Source: Mycobacterium sp.
GTDB lineage: Bacteria > Actinomycetota > Actinomycetes > Mycobacteriales > Mycobacteriaceae
Direction: 5' to 3'
Length of the DNA stretch: 64,000 nucleotides
NCBI GenBank assembly: GCA_021732005.1
Contig: JAKFVT010000025.1
Location: 1-64,000 of the forward strand
Shown piece by piece: positions 46,769 through 56,010 of this stretch. Both the position numbers and the translations under genes were made by a program. Positions within the stretch are counted from its first letter, which is position 1; each line of letters opens with the position of its first letter. The notes under the pieces were generated by a model that was given only the letters and a program-made list of their open reading frames with translations, was not told the DNA's origin and did no database searches.

Positions 46769-47731
46769 CTATCGGAGAGCCGGCAGAACCTCGTCTGTAA
46801 GCAGAGTTACGGACTTCCACGCTTCCTCCACCGGCATGCCGCCAACCAGCGGATGCATCACGATCGGGCCGTAGTTTGCGGATCCCCGCACCTCGTCGAT
46901 CAGCTGGTCGGGGGTGAGGAACCGGTACCTGCCGGAGGCCCTGACCTCGTCCAGGGTTTGCACACCCGGAAGGTGCATGGACGACCGCGACGGCTCGTCG
47001 GACCACGCCCCGTAGGTGACCGCCTCCCACAGAATGTGGCTACCGAGTTCGGCCCACGCCCGCTCGGGGTCTTCATGCAGATAGATCATTCCGCGGTTGA
47101 CCGCGGGCGGCATCAGGACGAACGGCTGCAGACCGGCCTCTCGGCACAGCTCGATGTAGTACTCGGCGAGGTCGGGCCGATGGTCGGGCAGGCTCAGCGG
47201 CAGGCCGAACCGCACCGCCCGGCGCACGGTCGCCCGGACGCCACCGCCGACATAGAGCGGAGGGTGCGGCTCGGTCCAGGTGCCCGACACGACACCGGAG
47301 TCACCGGTCCAGGCGGAAAGCATGGTCTCCAGGAGCTGATCCATGAGTTGGCCACGGCGGCCGAAGTCCACCCCGAGGGTCCGGTACTCCTCTTCCCGAT
47401 AGCCGAGGCCGACCGTCGTGTGCAACCGGCCGCGGCTCATGGCGTCGACGAGCGCGATGTCCTCAGCCATGCGCACGGGGTTCCACAGCGGTCCCAGCGC
47501 ACAGTCGATGCTGGCGAAGATGTTGGCTGTGCGGGCCAGGAACATCCCCGCGATCATCACCGGATTGCAGCTCCAGCCGTGGCCGGTGACATGGTGTTCG
47601 TCGACGCTGATCGCCGCAATTCCGTGCCGGTCACCGAACTGAGCCAACTCCATTGCAGCCGAAAGCAATTCACCCTGGACGCCGGGATCTCCTCCTGGAG
47701 AGGCGAAATTGAAGCGGAGAATTGCAAGCAT
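46769..47731 (-). CDS. LLM-class F420/flavin-dependent oxidoreductase
   Basis: A 320-residue luciferase-like TIM-barrel monooxygenase/reductase: AQFGDRHGIAAISVDEHH, CALGPLWNPVRMAEDIALVDAMSRGRL, VGLGYREEEYRTLGVDFGRRGQ and HPPLYVGGGVRATVRRAVRFG are family segments. In mycobacteria such proteins usually bind F420. Substrate unknown. ATG 47731 is preferred; TACAGT six bases upstream fits a leaderless promoter. It is divergent from the Mrr-type gene. Confidence 0.8.
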   Translation of the reverse strand: MLAILRFNFASPGGDPGVQGELLSAAMELAQFGDRHGIAAISVDEHHVTGHGWSCNPVMIAGMFLARTANIFASIDCALGPLWNPVRMAEDIALVDAMSRGRLHTTVGLGYREEEYRTLGVDFGRRGQLMDQLLETMLSAWTGDSGVVSGTWTEPHPPLYVGGGVRATVRRAVRFGLPLSLPDHRPDLAEYYIELCREAGLQPFVLMPPAVNRGMIYLHEDPERAWAELGSHILWEAVTYGAWSDEPSRSSMHLPGVQTLDEVRASGRYRFLTPDQLIDEVRGSANYGPIVMHPLVGGMPVEEAWKSVTLLTDEVLPALR

Positions 47732-47843
47732 CTGAGCACTGTATTGGGGTGATTGCGCCAAACTCGATGCGAACCGGTCACGATTTGGCCGCTGTGCTCG
47801 GTCGCCGGGAAGGACTGTCGGCGGCCGTCGCTACGGTGGCGGC

Positions 47844-48434
47844 GTGCGCGAGGGCTCGGCCGCGGTGACGACGGCATTGCAATGGCTGGGTCTGTGGGTG
47901 GTCGCCACCGCGCTGCTGGGGTTCGTCGGCATGCTGAACAGGCTGGGGTGGGTGCTGGCCGCGCTGAGCGCGGTGGCGGTCGCGGTGAGTGCGTGGCGCG
48001 CGTTGCTGGCCTGGCTGGACCACCGCCGAAACCTCCGGCGCGACGCGCTGTACCGCGCCACCGGGCAGGCGGCCGTCGACGCCATGACCGGCGTCGAGTT
48101 CGAGCACTACGTTGCGGCGGTGTTGCGGGGCCTCGGCTATGCTGTCGAAATCACCAGGGCCACTGGTGATTTCGGCGTCGATCTGATCGCGACAAAGGAC
48201 GACACCCGCACCGCGGTGCAGTGCAAGCGGCAAAACCGGGTGGTCAACGGCTCCGCAATCCAGCAGGTCGTCGCCGGTGCGGCCGTCCATGACTGCACGG
48301 CGACGATGGTGGTCTCCAATCACCGGTACACCAGAGCGGCTCAACAACTCGCCGACGTCCACGGCTGTGTGCTGGTCGACCGGACCCGCCTGGCGCGGAT
48401 GTCGCGGGCTCAGCCGATGAACCGGTCCCGATAG
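47844..48434 (+). CDS. Membrane-anchored Mrr-type restriction endonuclease-like protein
   Basis: A 196-residue protein. Two TM helices (residues 12-30 and 35-57) precede a PD-(D/E)xK nuclease of the Mrr_cat type: Glu85 in GVEFEHYVAAVLRGLGY, Asp113 in GDFGVDLIA and Gln126-x-Lys128 in AVQCKRQ, all intact. The C-terminal VVSNHRYTRAAQQLA segment is also typical. No methylase or specificity subunit is nearby. GTG 47844 is the likely start. Its end overlaps the convergent sulfotransferase by 25 bp. Role in DNA quality control or defence at the membrane is inferred. Confidence 0.8.
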   Translation: MREGSAAVTTALQWLGLWVVATALLGFVGMLNRLGWVLAALSAVAVAVSAWRALLAWLDHRRNLRRDALYRATGQAAVDAMTGVEFEHYVAAVLRGLGYAVEITRATGDFGVDLIATKDDTRTAVQCKRQNRVVNGSAIQQVVAGAAVHDCTATMVVSNHRYTRAAQQLADVHGCVLVDRTRLARMSRAQPMNRSR

Positions 48435-49654
48435 GCGCCAAGCCGCTCGGCGACCTCACCGGCGCCTAGTCCCACATCGGCGAGGTCGTAGATCACCTCG
48501 CCGTAGCGGCCGCGGGGATGCTCGGCGATGAAGTCGGCCATAGCGGCTCGCACCTCGCCGTCGAACGGCTGATCAGCCACCGCGTAGATCGCTGCCAGGG
48601 TGCCCTGCTCGTCGGCCATGAAGTCGGTGAACCGCACATCGATCGACTGGTCGGCCGGGAGCGCGTCGCGGTCGCGCAGGCAGCCGCTGAACAGATCATC
48701 GGCCCGGTCGAGCCAGTACTGCGCGATCTTCACCGGATCCGGCTGGGCGCTGGCCATCCGGGAGGCATAGGCGATCATGGTAACCATCGACCGCGTCACC
48801 TCGACCGGATCACGATGCGTCACAACGAAAGTCGCATCGGGGAAGGTGGCGTACAGGGTGGGGAACTGCTCGAGGTGTTGCGGTGACTTCAACACCCAGC
48901 GGCTCCCGCCGCGCAGCCATTGCATGGCCTGGAGCTGGCGTTTGAGATAGGCGTACGACGGCCCCTGGTCGTGGGACTTGTAGTGCGCGGCGAACGACGG
49001 CAGATAGTAGGTGGTCTCGAAGAGCATGCCGGAGATGTCGTTGGCCAGCAGCTGGATCTCCTCGTGCGCATGGTCGACGGTCATGTCGTGCATCCGCTTG
49101 AACTCCGGCATCATCGTCTCGATCAGGTCGAGTCCCGCCGTGCAGCGGTCGCGTCGTGCTTGATCGTCGTCACCGGGAGCGGGGAAGGGTTCCAGGCTCT
49201 CCCAGTACGGGAGGTACCGCATGTTGGGGTCGGCAGCGATCAGGTTGTGCAGGTGGGTGGTGCCGGTGCGGGGCAGGCCGCAGATGATGATCGGCCGGGC
49301 GATCTCGATGTCCTCGATCTCGGGGTGCTCGGCGATCAGCGCCTCCAGCCGCAGCCGGTTGACCACGTTGCCGACCAGTTGCTCGAAGACCACAGCCACC
49401 CCGACGTCGGAGAGCCCGGCCTCCTCGCGCAGGGACGCGGTCAAGACGTCCAGTCGTTCACGGAAGTCGTCGTCGCCCCACCCGGTCAGCCCGGTGCGTT
49501 CGGTTGCCGCGGCCAGCAACGCCTCTGAGGTCAGCTCGAGGATCGATCCGTAGCCGGCGAGCGCATCCCGCATCGGCTGGGCGGTCTCAGGGAACACCGG
49601 CTGCGCCAGGTCGGTCAACCTGATCGGTTGGGGGCGCTGCACATCGTGGGTCAC
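48410..49654 (-). CDS. Sulfotransferase family protein
   Basis: A 414-residue PAPS-dependent sulfotransferase-like protein (mycobacterial Stf family). The 5'-phosphosulfate loop is IICGLPRTGTTHLHNLI, and the 3'-phosphate-binding segment FVVTHRDPVEVTRSMVTM; WVLKSPQHLEQFP is also typical. It would sulfate a lipid, sterol or glycolipid. GTG 49654 overlaps the upstream DUF1214 gene by 4 bp, so the two are coupled, in a TetR-DUF1214-sulfotransferase operon. Confidence 0.85.
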   Translation of the reverse strand: MTHDVQRPQPIRLTDLAQPVFPETAQPMRDALAGYGSILELTSEALLAAATERTGLTGWGDDDFRERLDVLTASLREEAGLSDVGVAVVFEQLVGNVVNRLRLEALIAEHPEIEDIEIARPIIICGLPRTGTTHLHNLIAADPNMRYLPYWESLEPFPAPGDDDQARRDRCTAGLDLIETMMPEFKRMHDMTVDHAHEEIQLLANDISGMLFETTYYLPSFAAHYKSHDQGPSYAYLKRQLQAMQWLRGGSRWVLKSPQHLEQFPTLYATFPDATFVVTHRDPVEVTRSMVTMIAYASRMASAQPDPVKIAQYWLDRADDLFSGCLRDRDALPADQSIDVRFTDFMADEQGTLAAIYAVADQPFDGEVRAAMADFIAEHPRGRYGEVIYDLADVGLGAGEVAERLGAYRDRFIG

Positions 49655-50730
49655 ACGGCACCGCCAGCTACTCGAGTGACGTCGACAACCCGACACGTCG
49701 GCCGTTTCGGGGTCTCCTCGGGCAGGAACCAGCGCAGCCAGATCAGGCCCTTGGTGCGCCCGGCCGTCGACACCCAGTTCGGATGGCCGGGATCGGTGTC
49801 GCTCACCACGATTCGCCATGACCCGTCGGCTTCGTAGGTGACATGCGCGCCGTTGATGGTGACCCGCTCGTAGGTGTAGTCGTAGGTGTGCAGGAACGGA
49901 TTCCACAGGCACAGATTCCAGAACACGCACTGCGGTGAGGTGCCCTCGATGATCAGCGCCTGGCCGGGCTGCAGTTCGTAGGCGCCCATCGCGTAGGCGG
50001 CGTCACCGGCGGCCCACCCGTAGGTCTGCTGCGGAACGGGGTAGGGCTCGGCGATCTCGTTGGCCGGCTCCACTTTGGTCGGGATGAACGCGCACTGATC
50101 GCCCAGCCACGTGCGTGCGGCGCGCAGCCGACGGATGAGGTCGGCGCGGTCGTCGCGCTTGCGGGCGGGGGGATCGATCGCCTCGATCTTCCAGTGCACC
50201 CGGCGATCGGTTTCCGGGTTGTTCAGGTAGTCACGGGTCAGTGCGACGACGGCATCGTCCTCCAGCTTGAGCCACGCACCTGCTTGCGGGTCGGGGCTGA
50301 TGGTGAAGTCGAAGTTGCCGTCGGCGTCGAATTGCAGGGAGCGGTCGTTCATCGTGCCGACGATGCGGTTGCTGTAATGGCCGTCGTCGGGTCCGCCGTA
50401 GACGGTGATCGACAGGTAGACCGAATCGCCCCGGTTCCCGGTGACCCGGTAGGTGCGGTTGGGATCGATCGGTGCCAGTTGATAGAAGGCGTCCGAGTTG
50501 TCGCCGCCCCACCGCTGATAGGGGCCGATGACGTCGACGAACCGCGGATTGTCCTTATCTCCCCAGACGAAGGCGTCGACCGCCACGCGCAGCAGGCTGA
50601 ACGTCAGCCGGTACCCGTCGAGGATGTCGGCCTCGAGCAGCGGGGGATCACTGGCCAGGAACTTGCGTTCGATCGCGCCGAGTTCGTCGAGCAACTCGTG
50701 GAAAGCGGTCGACAATTCATCGTCTGCCAT
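49651..50730 (-). CDS. DUF1214-domain protein
   Basis: A 359-residue protein whose C-terminal part (TYGWAAGDAAYAMGAYELQPGQALIIEG, YDYTYERVTINGAHVTYEADGSWRIVVSD) matches the DUF1214 beta domain common in mycobacteria and often next to steroid, lipid or sulfotransferase genes. The N-terminal 60 residues are helical. Enzymatic function is unknown. ATG 50730 has AAGGA seven bases upstream; the ATG at 50736 overlaps the TetR stop in an ATGA. Second gene of the TetR operon. Confidence 0.8.
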   Translation of the reverse strand: MADDELSTAFHELLDELGAIERKFLASDPPLLEADILDGYRLTFSLLRVAVDAFVWGDKDNPRFVDVIGPYQRWGGDNSDAFYQLAPIDPNRTYRVTGNRGDSVYLSITVYGGPDDGHYSNRIVGTMNDRSLQFDADGNFDFTISPDPQAGAWLKLEDDAVVALTRDYLNNPETDRRVHWKIEAIDPPARKRDDRADLIRRLRAARTWLGDQCAFIPTKVEPANEIAEPYPVPQQTYGWAAGDAAYAMGAYELQPGQALIIEGTSPQCVFWNLCLWNPFLHTYDYTYERVTINGAHVTYEADGSWRIVVSDTDPGHPNWVSTAGRTKGLIWLRWFLPEETPKRPTCRVVDVTRVAGGAV

Positions 50731-50732
50731 GT

Positions 50733-51356
50733 TCATTCCTTTTCTCGTGCCTGTGCGCCGTGCATGATCAGAGAGCAGAGAGTGTCGACCAGGTGGTCGG
50801 TGTCGGCCCGCCCGTCGACGAGGGCGCCGTAGAACGTGGTGCCTACCAGCACGTTGAACAATGTGTCGGTGTCGACGTCGGCCCGCACCACCCCTTGGGC
50901 GGCGGCGGTCCGAACCAACTCGGCGAGCTCGGCGCGAATCTTGTCGTCGAGCAATTGCTGTGTGCGGATGTGCAATTCGGAGTCTCGGCGGCGTTCGGCG
51001 AGGATGCCCAGAGTCGCGGCCTCGACCACCGGCTCGCGCCAGAACGCCACCGCGCCTCGAACGAATTCCCGCAGATCGGTTTCGAAGTCACCCGACCGCG
51101 GCAATGCAGCTGTGCCACTGTCGATTCCGAAAGCCGCCTCGAAGACAACATGGGCCTTGGACGGCCAGCGGCGGTAGATGGTGGGGCGGCTGACGCCGGC
51201 GGCCCGGGCGATCGACTCCATGGACACCTGGTCGTAGCCGACGTCGGTGAGCAACCGGCGGGTGGCCGCCATGATCGCGGAGTCGGTGCGCGGGTCCCGC
51301 GGCCGGCCTCGCACCGGCTCGGGCACTGCCGCCGCATTGCGATCGGGAGCCGTCAT
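50733..51356 (-). CDS. TetR-family transcriptional regulator
   Basis: A 207-residue TetR regulator. The N-terminal HTH (AATRRLLTDVGYDQVSMESIARAAGVSRPTIYRRWPSKAHVV) is canonical; the C-terminal ligand domain is helical. It begins at ATG 51356 and is followed by the coupled DUF1214 and sulfotransferase genes. A palindrome overlapping its own promoter suggests autoregulation of the operon. The ligand may be the substrate of the sulfotransferase or DUF1214 protein. Confidence 0.85.
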   Translation of the reverse strand: MTAPDRNAAAVPEPVRGRPRDPRTDSAIMAATRRLLTDVGYDQVSMESIARAAGVSRPTIYRRWPSKAHVVFEAAFGIDSGTAALPRSGDFETDLREFVRGAVAFWREPVVEAATLGILAERRRDSELHIRTQQLLDDKIRAELAELVRTAAAQGVVRADVDTDTLFNVLVGTTFYGALVDGRADTDHLVDTLCSLIMHGAQAREKE

Positions 51357-51360
51357 TCGA

Positions 51361-51392
51361 ATTATGTTCCGTTGCGTAACGTAAACTGTCAA
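51361..51392 (-). promoter_or_regulatory. TetR-type operator inside the operon promoter
   Basis: On the minus strand a perfect TTGACA -35 (51392-51387) and a CATAAT -10 (51366-51361) flank a near-palindrome CGTTGCGTAACG at 51370-51381 (10 of 12 symmetric). The spacer is 20 bases, long for SigA, so the exact -10 register is unsure. ATG 51356 lies five bases after the -10, fitting a leaderless or nearly leaderless mRNA repressed by the TetR protein. Confidence 0.5.
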
Positions 51393-51477
51393 GAGTGTGA
51401 CGTCCGGATTGAACCGGTTCACCTCCGGGAATCGTGATTACACAATTAGTGCGTCCCGACGGCCAGGAGGTCACGCC

Positions 51478-51966
51478 ATGAAAGTCATGCTTCGAGCGCT
51501 GGCCGTGGTGCTGTCCGCGCTGAGCATCGCCGTTGCCGCGCCGCCGACGGCCGGTGCCGACGAGCAGCTGGCGTTCACCGGCACCACGCTGACCGGAGCG
51601 CCGTTCAACGGTGCGAGCCTGCAGGGCAAGCCGGCGGTCCTGTGGTTCTGGACCCCGTGGTGCCCGTTCTGCAACGCCGAAGCCCCCAACGTCAGCCAGG
51701 TGGCCGCGGCCAATCCCAAGGTCACCTTCGTCGGCGTCGCCGCACGCTCCGATGCCGGGCAGATGCAGGCTTTCGTGTCGAAGTACAACCTGAACTTCAC
51801 CAACCTCAACGACGTCGACGGGTCCATCTGGGCCCGGTTCAACGTGCCGTGGCAGCCCGCGTATGTGTTCCTGCGTCCCGACGGCTCGTCGACGTTCGTC
51901 AACAACCCCACTTCGGCGATGTCGGAACAGGAGCTCAGCGACCGGGTGAACGCGTTGGTGTCCTGA
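51478..51966 (+). CDS. mpt53: MPT53-type secreted thioredoxin-like oxidoreductase (DsbE-like)
   Basis: A 162-residue exported thioredoxin-fold protein, very close to M. tuberculosis MPT53 (Rv2878c): signal peptide cut near AGA-DEQLAF, then FTGTTLTGAPFNGASLQG, active site WTPWCPFCNAEAP (CxxC), and FVSKYNLNFTNLNDVDGSIWARFNVPWQPAYVFLR with the cis-Pro. It forms disulfides in exported proteins. ATG 51478 is the family start. The partner CcdA-like gene starts 9 bp downstream, as in M. tuberculosis (Rv2877c). Confidence 0.9.
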   Translation: MKVMLRALAVVLSALSIAVAAPPTAGADEQLAFTGTTLTGAPFNGASLQGKPAVLWFWTPWCPFCNAEAPNVSQVAAANPKVTFVGVAARSDAGQMQAFVSKYNLNFTNLNDVDGSIWARFNVPWQPAYVFLRPDGSSTFVNNPTSAMSEQELSDRVNALVS

Positions 51967-51975
51967 GCCCCGACA

Positions 51976-52833
51976 GTGGACGCAAATCTGACCGGCCTGG
52001 CACTGGCCGCTGGGATGGTGGCTGCGCTCAATCCGTGCGGGTTCGCGATGCTGCCGGCCTACCTGACGCTGGTGGTGCGCGGTGAGGACGCCGATCCCGG
52101 CCGCACGGCCGCGGTGGGGCGTGCGCTGGCGGCCACCGCGGCAATGGCGCTCGGCTTCCTCGCGGTGTTCGGTCTGTTCGGGTTGCTGACGGTCCCGGTT
52201 GCGACAGCAGTCCAGCGCTACCTACCCTACGCGACGATCGGTATCGGGATAGTCCTTGTCGCCCTTGGCATCTGGCTGGTCGCGGGCCGGGAATTGGCTT
52301 GGGGGCCGGCCGGACCGAGCTGGCGAGGGGCGCCGACGGCGCGGCTGGCATCGATGTTCGGCTACGGCGCGGGTTATGCGGTGGCGTCGCTGTCGTGCAC
52401 CATCGGGCCGTTCCTCGCCGTCACCGGCGCCACGCTGCGGGCCGGGTCTCCCCTCGACGGCGTGCTCGTCTATGCCGCCTACGCCGCCGGCCTGGCCCTG
52501 GTCGTCGGTGTGCTAGCCGTCGGAATCGCCCTGACCAGTACGGCTTTGGTGGACCGTCTGCGTCGGGTCTTGCCCTACATCAACCGGATCAGCGGCATCG
52601 TGCTGATCGCGGTAGGCGCCTACGTGAGCTATTACGGCCTTTACGAGATCCGGTTGTTCAGCGCGCAGGGGGATCCGGCCGATCCGGTGATCGCGGCCGC
52701 AGGCCGTCTGCAGGGTGCGGTGGCCGGCTGGGTTTATCGCACCAGCGCCTGGACGTGGGTCGTGGTGCTGGCGGTGCTGGTCGCCGCGGCCGCTGTGGTC
52801 CGGGTTCGACGCACCCGTCACCAGCGGCGCTGA
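51976..52833 (+). CDS. CcdA/DipZ-like thiol-redox membrane protein
   Basis: A 285-residue membrane protein with six to seven TM helices. The conserved cysteines are in AALNPCGFAMLP and ASLSCTIGPFLA, the pair of the CcdA/DsbD transmembrane reductase domain. It moves electrons from cytoplasmic thioredoxin to the exported MPT53-type partner encoded 9 bp upstream. It starts with GTG 51976 and ends with a basic tail after the last helix. Confidence 0.85.
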   Translation: MDANLTGLALAAGMVAALNPCGFAMLPAYLTLVVRGEDADPGRTAAVGRALAATAAMALGFLAVFGLFGLLTVPVATAVQRYLPYATIGIGIVLVALGIWLVAGRELAWGPAGPSWRGAPTARLASMFGYGAGYAVASLSCTIGPFLAVTGATLRAGSPLDGVLVYAAYAAGLALVVGVLAVGIALTSTALVDRLRRVLPYINRISGIVLIAVGAYVSYYGLYEIRLFSAQGDPADPVIAAAGRLQGAVAGWVYRTSAWTWVVVLAVLVAAAAVVRVRRTRHQRR

Positions 52834-52900
52834 TCGCCCGAATCGCGCGTCGCGCGTGGATATACTCCGCTGCACGTTCGATGCAGGGGAGAGGGACGCG

Positions 52901-53215
52901 ATGAAGCGACAGTCGATGCGAACCTGGGGGGCTGCCGGGGCGGCAGTCCTGGCGCTCACCGGGGTGCCGGCCGCGATCGTGACGATCCAGCCCAGCGGTC
53001 AGGCCCACGCCGACGTCTGCGCCAGCGCAGGCCGCCGGGTCACGGTCAGCGGGTGTGCCAACCTGTCCGACGTGATGGCGCCCTATGTGCCGCCGCCGTC
53101 GTACTACGCGCCGCTGCCGGAGGACTACCCGCCGCCACCGCCACCGCCGCCCCCGCCGGTGACCGGCTGCGTGGGGTACAACGGCCGCTGGGTCAGCGCC
53201 GGCGGCTGCCGCTAG
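52901..53215 (+). CDS. Small secreted Pro-rich protein
   Basis: A 104-residue exported protein starting at ATG 52901 behind GGGGAGAGGGA. Signal peptide to about residue 37 (QAHA-DVCAS). The mature part has a Cys pair region (DVCASAGRRVTVSGCANLSDVMAPYVPPP), a Pro/Tyr-rich linker with ten consecutive Pro, and a C-terminal TGCVGYNGRWVSAGGC with two more cysteines. TATACT at 52861-52866 is a likely -10. Function unknown; ends at a perfect palindromic terminator. Confidence 0.7.
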   Translation: MKRQSMRTWGAAGAAVLALTGVPAAIVTIQPSGQAHADVCASAGRRVTVSGCANLSDVMAPYVPPPSYYAPLPEDYPPPPPPPPPPVTGCVGYNGRWVSAGGCR

Positions 53216-53237
53216 CCACAACCACACACCACAACGA

Positions 53238-53269
53238 CGAGACCCCGCGGGCATGCCCGCGGGGTCTCG
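53238..53269. terminator. Perfect 32-bp palindromic terminator
   Basis: Positions 53238-53253 and 53254-53269 are exact reverse complements, forming a stem of about 14 bp with a 4-base loop, followed by TTTACT on the plus strand. It separates the convergent small secreted protein gene and katG and can terminate both. Confidence 0.85.
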
Positions 53270-53284
53270 TTTACTGCTGAGGAA

Positions 53285-55453
53285 TCAGGACAGATCGAAC
53301 CGGTCGGCGTTGGTCACCTTGACCCACGCCGCGACGAAGTCCTCGACGAACTTGCCGGCGTTGTCGTCCTGGGCGTAGACCTCGACCAGGGCGCGCAGGA
53401 TCGAGTTCGAGCCGAACACCAGGTCGTTGGCGGTCGCCGTCCACTTGAGCGCACCGGTGGTCCGGTCGGTTCCCTCGTAGACGTTCTCCGAGTTCTCCGA
53501 CGCCTTCCACTGCGTGCCCATGTCGAGCAGGTTGGTGAAGAAGTCGGTGGAGAGCACGCCGACCCGATCGGTGAACACACCGTGCTTGGAGCCGCCGTGG
53601 TTGGCGCCGAGGACACGCAGGCCACCCAGCAGAACGGTCATCTCGGGCACGGTGACGCCCAGCAGATAGGCCTTCTCCACCAGAAGCTGCTCCAGCGGCG
53701 CCTTCTCGCCGATCTGCGCGTAGTTGCGGAACCCGTCGGCCCGCGGCTCGAGAACCGCGAACGACTCCACATCGGTGTCTTCCTGGCTGGCATCGGTGCG
53801 GCCGGGTGCGAAGTGCACGTCGATCGCGTAGCCGGCCTCCTTGGCCGCCTTCTCGATCGCGGCGTTACCACCGAGAACGATCAGGTCGGCCAGCGAGACG
53901 GTCTTGCCACCGGCGTTGAACTCCTGCTGGATGCGCTCCAGTACCGGGAGCACCTTGGCGAGCTCGGCAGGCTCGTTGGCCTCCCAATTGCGCTGCGGCT
54001 CCAGGCGCAGCCGGGCACCGTTGCCGCCACCGCGCTTGTCGGTGTTGCGGTAGGTGGACACCGAGGCCCACGCCGTCTTGACCAGCTGCGGAACCGTCAG
54101 GCCGGACTCGAGGATCTTGGCCTTCAGCGTCGCGGCGTCGGAGGAGTCGATCAGCTCGCCCTGCACCGGCGGAACCGGGTCCTGCCACAGCTGCGGCTCG
54201 GCGACCCACGGTCCCAGGTACCGGGTGATCGGACCCAGGTCGCGGTGCAGCAGCTTGTACCAGGCCTTGGCGAAGGCCTCGTTGAGCTCCTCGGGGTGAT
54301 CGAGCCAGCGCCGGGTGATCGCACCGAACTCCGGGTCGACCCGCATCGAGACGTCGGTGACCAGCATCGTGGGCTTGCGGTTCGGGCCGCCGAACGGATC
54401 GGGGATGATCGCCTCGGCGTCCTTGGCCTGGAACTGCCATGCGCCCGCCGGGCTCTTGGTCAGCTCCCACTCGTAGCCGTAGAGGATCTCCAGGAAGGAG
54501 TTGCTCCACTTGGTCGGCGTGGTGGTCCACACCACCTCCAGGCCGCTGGTGATGGTGTCACCGGCGTTGCCAGAGCCGAACGGGCACTTCCAGCCCAGGC
54601 CCTGCTGCTCGATCGGGGCGCCCTCGGGCTCCGGGCCGACCAGGTCGCCGTCGCCGGCGCCGTGGGTCTTGCCCAGAGTGTGACCGCCGACGATCAGCGC
54701 CGCGGTCTCCTCGACATTCATGGCCATCCGGCCGAAGGTTTCCTTGATGTCGATGGCGGCCTTCAGTGGATCCGGATTGCCTTCCGGCCCTTCGGGATTG
54801 ACGTAGATCAGGCCCATGGTGGTGGCGCCGTACGGCTCCGCCAGCTGGCGCTCACCGGAGTAGCGCTTGTTGGTGCCCAACCATTCGTCTTCCTCGCCGA
54901 ACAGGATCTCTTCGGGCTCCCACACGTCGGGGCGGCCGAAGCCGAAGCCGAAGGTCTGGAAGCCGGCCGACTCCAGCGCGACGTTGCCGGCGAACACCAG
55001 CAGGTCGGCCCAGGAGATCTGGTTGCCGTACTTCTTCTTCACCGGCCACAGCAACCGGCGCGCCTTGTCCAGGTTGGCGTTGTCGGGCCAGCTGTTGAGC
55101 GGGGCGAAACGCTGCATGCCCTGACCGCCGCCACCGCGGCCGTCGTAGATGCGGTAGGTGCCCGCGGCGTGCCAGCTCATCCGGATGAACAGGCCGGCGT
55201 AGCTGCCGTAGTCGGCCGGCCACCAGTCCTGCGAGGTGGTGATGACCGACAGGAGATCGGCCTTCAGCGCCTCGGGATCGAGCTTGGCGAATTCGGTCGC
55301 GTAGTCGAAGTCATCGCCGAGCGGGTTGGAGTACGGCGAGTGCGGGTGCAGCTTGGTGACGTCGACCTGATCCGGCCACCAGTCCTGATTGGTACGGGGC
55401 CCATGTGCTTTCGGCTCCGGCGCGTCGATGACCGGATTCTCGCTCTCGGACAC
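53285..55453 (-). CDS. katG: Catalase-peroxidase KatG
   Basis: A 722-residue haem catalase-peroxidase. Distal site [11 protein letters not shown] (Arg, Trp, His), proximal haem His in [25 protein letters not shown] with the adduct Tyr, and TSGLEVVWT including the residue equivalent to Ser315 of M. tuberculosis. Detoxifies peroxide and, in pathogenic species, activates isoniazid. GTG 55453 has AAAGG seven bases upstream and is preferred to the ATGs at 55468/55480 or TTG 55525. It follows furA by 58 bp as in other mycobacteria. Confidence 0.92.
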   Translation of the reverse strand: MSESENPVIDAPEPKAHGPRTNQDWWPDQVDVTKLHPHSPYSNPLGDDFDYATEFAKLDPEALKADLLSVITTSQDWWPADYGSYAGLFIRMSWHAAGTYRIYDGRGGGGQGMQRFAPLNSWPDNANLDKARRLLWPVKKKYGNQISWADLLVFAGNVALESAGFQTFGFGFGRPDVWEPEEILFGEEDEWLGTNKRYSGERQLAEPYGATTMGLIYVNPEGPEGNPDPLKAAIDIKETFGRMAMNVEETAALIVGGHTLGKTHGAGDGDLVGPEPEGAPIEQQGLGWKCPFGSGNAGDTITSGLEVVWTTTPTKWSNSFLEILYGYEWELTKSPAGAWQFQAKDAEAIIPDPFGGPNRKPTMLVTDVSMRVDPEFGAITRRWLDHPEELNEAFAKAWYKLLHRDLGPITRYLGPWVAEPQLWQDPVPPVQGELIDSSDAATLKAKILESGLTVPQLVKTAWASVSTYRNTDKRGGGNGARLRLEPQRNWEANEPAELAKVLPVLERIQQEFNAGGKTVSLADLIVLGGNAAIEKAAKEAGYAIDVHFAPGRTDASQEDTDVESFAVLEPRADGFRNYAQIGEKAPLEQLLVEKAYLLGVTVPEMTVLLGGLRVLGANHGGSKHGVFTDRVGVLSTDFFTNLLDMGTQWKASENSENVYEGTDRTTGALKWTATANDLVFGSNSILRALVEVYAQDDNAGKFVEDFVAAWVKVTNADRFDLS

Positions 55454-55511
55454 TTTTTGCCTTTCCATTCCATATTTCATTGGGGTGATTGGGCTGTGAT
55501 CACGTGTGTGA

Positions 55512-55943
55512 TCAGGAAGGTTCAATCGGTGAGCAGTCGGGACACAGTCCCCAGTAGATGACCTCGGCTTCGTCGAGCACGAAACCGTTGTGCTCAGACG
55601 GCGTCAAACAGGGCGCCTCGCCGACCGCGCAGTCGACGTCGCCGATGACACCGCAGGATCGGCACACCACGTGATGGTGGTTGTCGCCCACCCGTGCCTC
55701 GTATCGGGCCACCGAGCCCGACGGCTGGATGCGCCGCACCAGGCCGGCCGCGGTCAGCGCGTGCAGCACGTCGTACACCGCCTGCCGGGACACGTCGGGC
55801 AGGCCCGTTCGGACCGCTCCGAAAATGGTGTCGGTGTCGGCGTGCGGGTGCGTGTGCACCGCGTCGAGTACCGCGAGACGAGGGCGGGTGACCCGCAGCT
55901 GCGCTGTCCGCAGCTGGTCGGAGAGATCCGAGACTGAGGTCAC
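55512..55943 (-). CDS. furA: FurA, Fur-family regulator of katG
   Basis: A 143-residue Fur-family metalloregulator. Winged helix [54 protein letters not shown]; metal sites [13 protein letters not shown] and the C-terminal CPDC. Sequence closely follows mycobacterial FurA, a redox-sensing repressor of itself and katG. GTG 55943 is the start of a leaderless message in characterised mycobacteria. katG follows 58 bp downstream. Confidence 0.93.
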   Translation of the reverse strand: MTSVSDLSDQLRTAQLRVTRPRLAVLDAVHTHPHADTDTIFGAVRTGLPDVSRQAVYDVLHALTAAGLVRRIQPSGSVARYEARVGDNHHHVVCRSCGVIGDVDCAVGEAPCLTPSEHNGFVLDEAEVIYWGLCPDCSPIEPS

Positions 55944-55978
55944 GTTTTGATAGTCGTCTCTTTTCTGGAACGAGTCAA
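55944..55978 (-). promoter_or_regulatory. furA promoter/operator
   Basis: On the minus strand TTGACT (55978-55973) is the -35 and CTATCA (55953-55948) the -10, ending just before GTG 55943, with the AT-rich TTCCAGAAAAG tract between them. This is the layout of the characterised mycobacterial furA promoter, where FurA binds the AT-rich tract and translation starts at the transcript's first base. Confidence 0.7.
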
Positions 55979-56010
55979 GAGTTGTCCCGAAACGAATTCT
56001 GCGGACCTGG

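Noticed and set aside
53582-55561. 659-codon frame antisense to katG
   Set aside because: Shadow of the katG reading frame with Arg/Gly/Val-biased composition.
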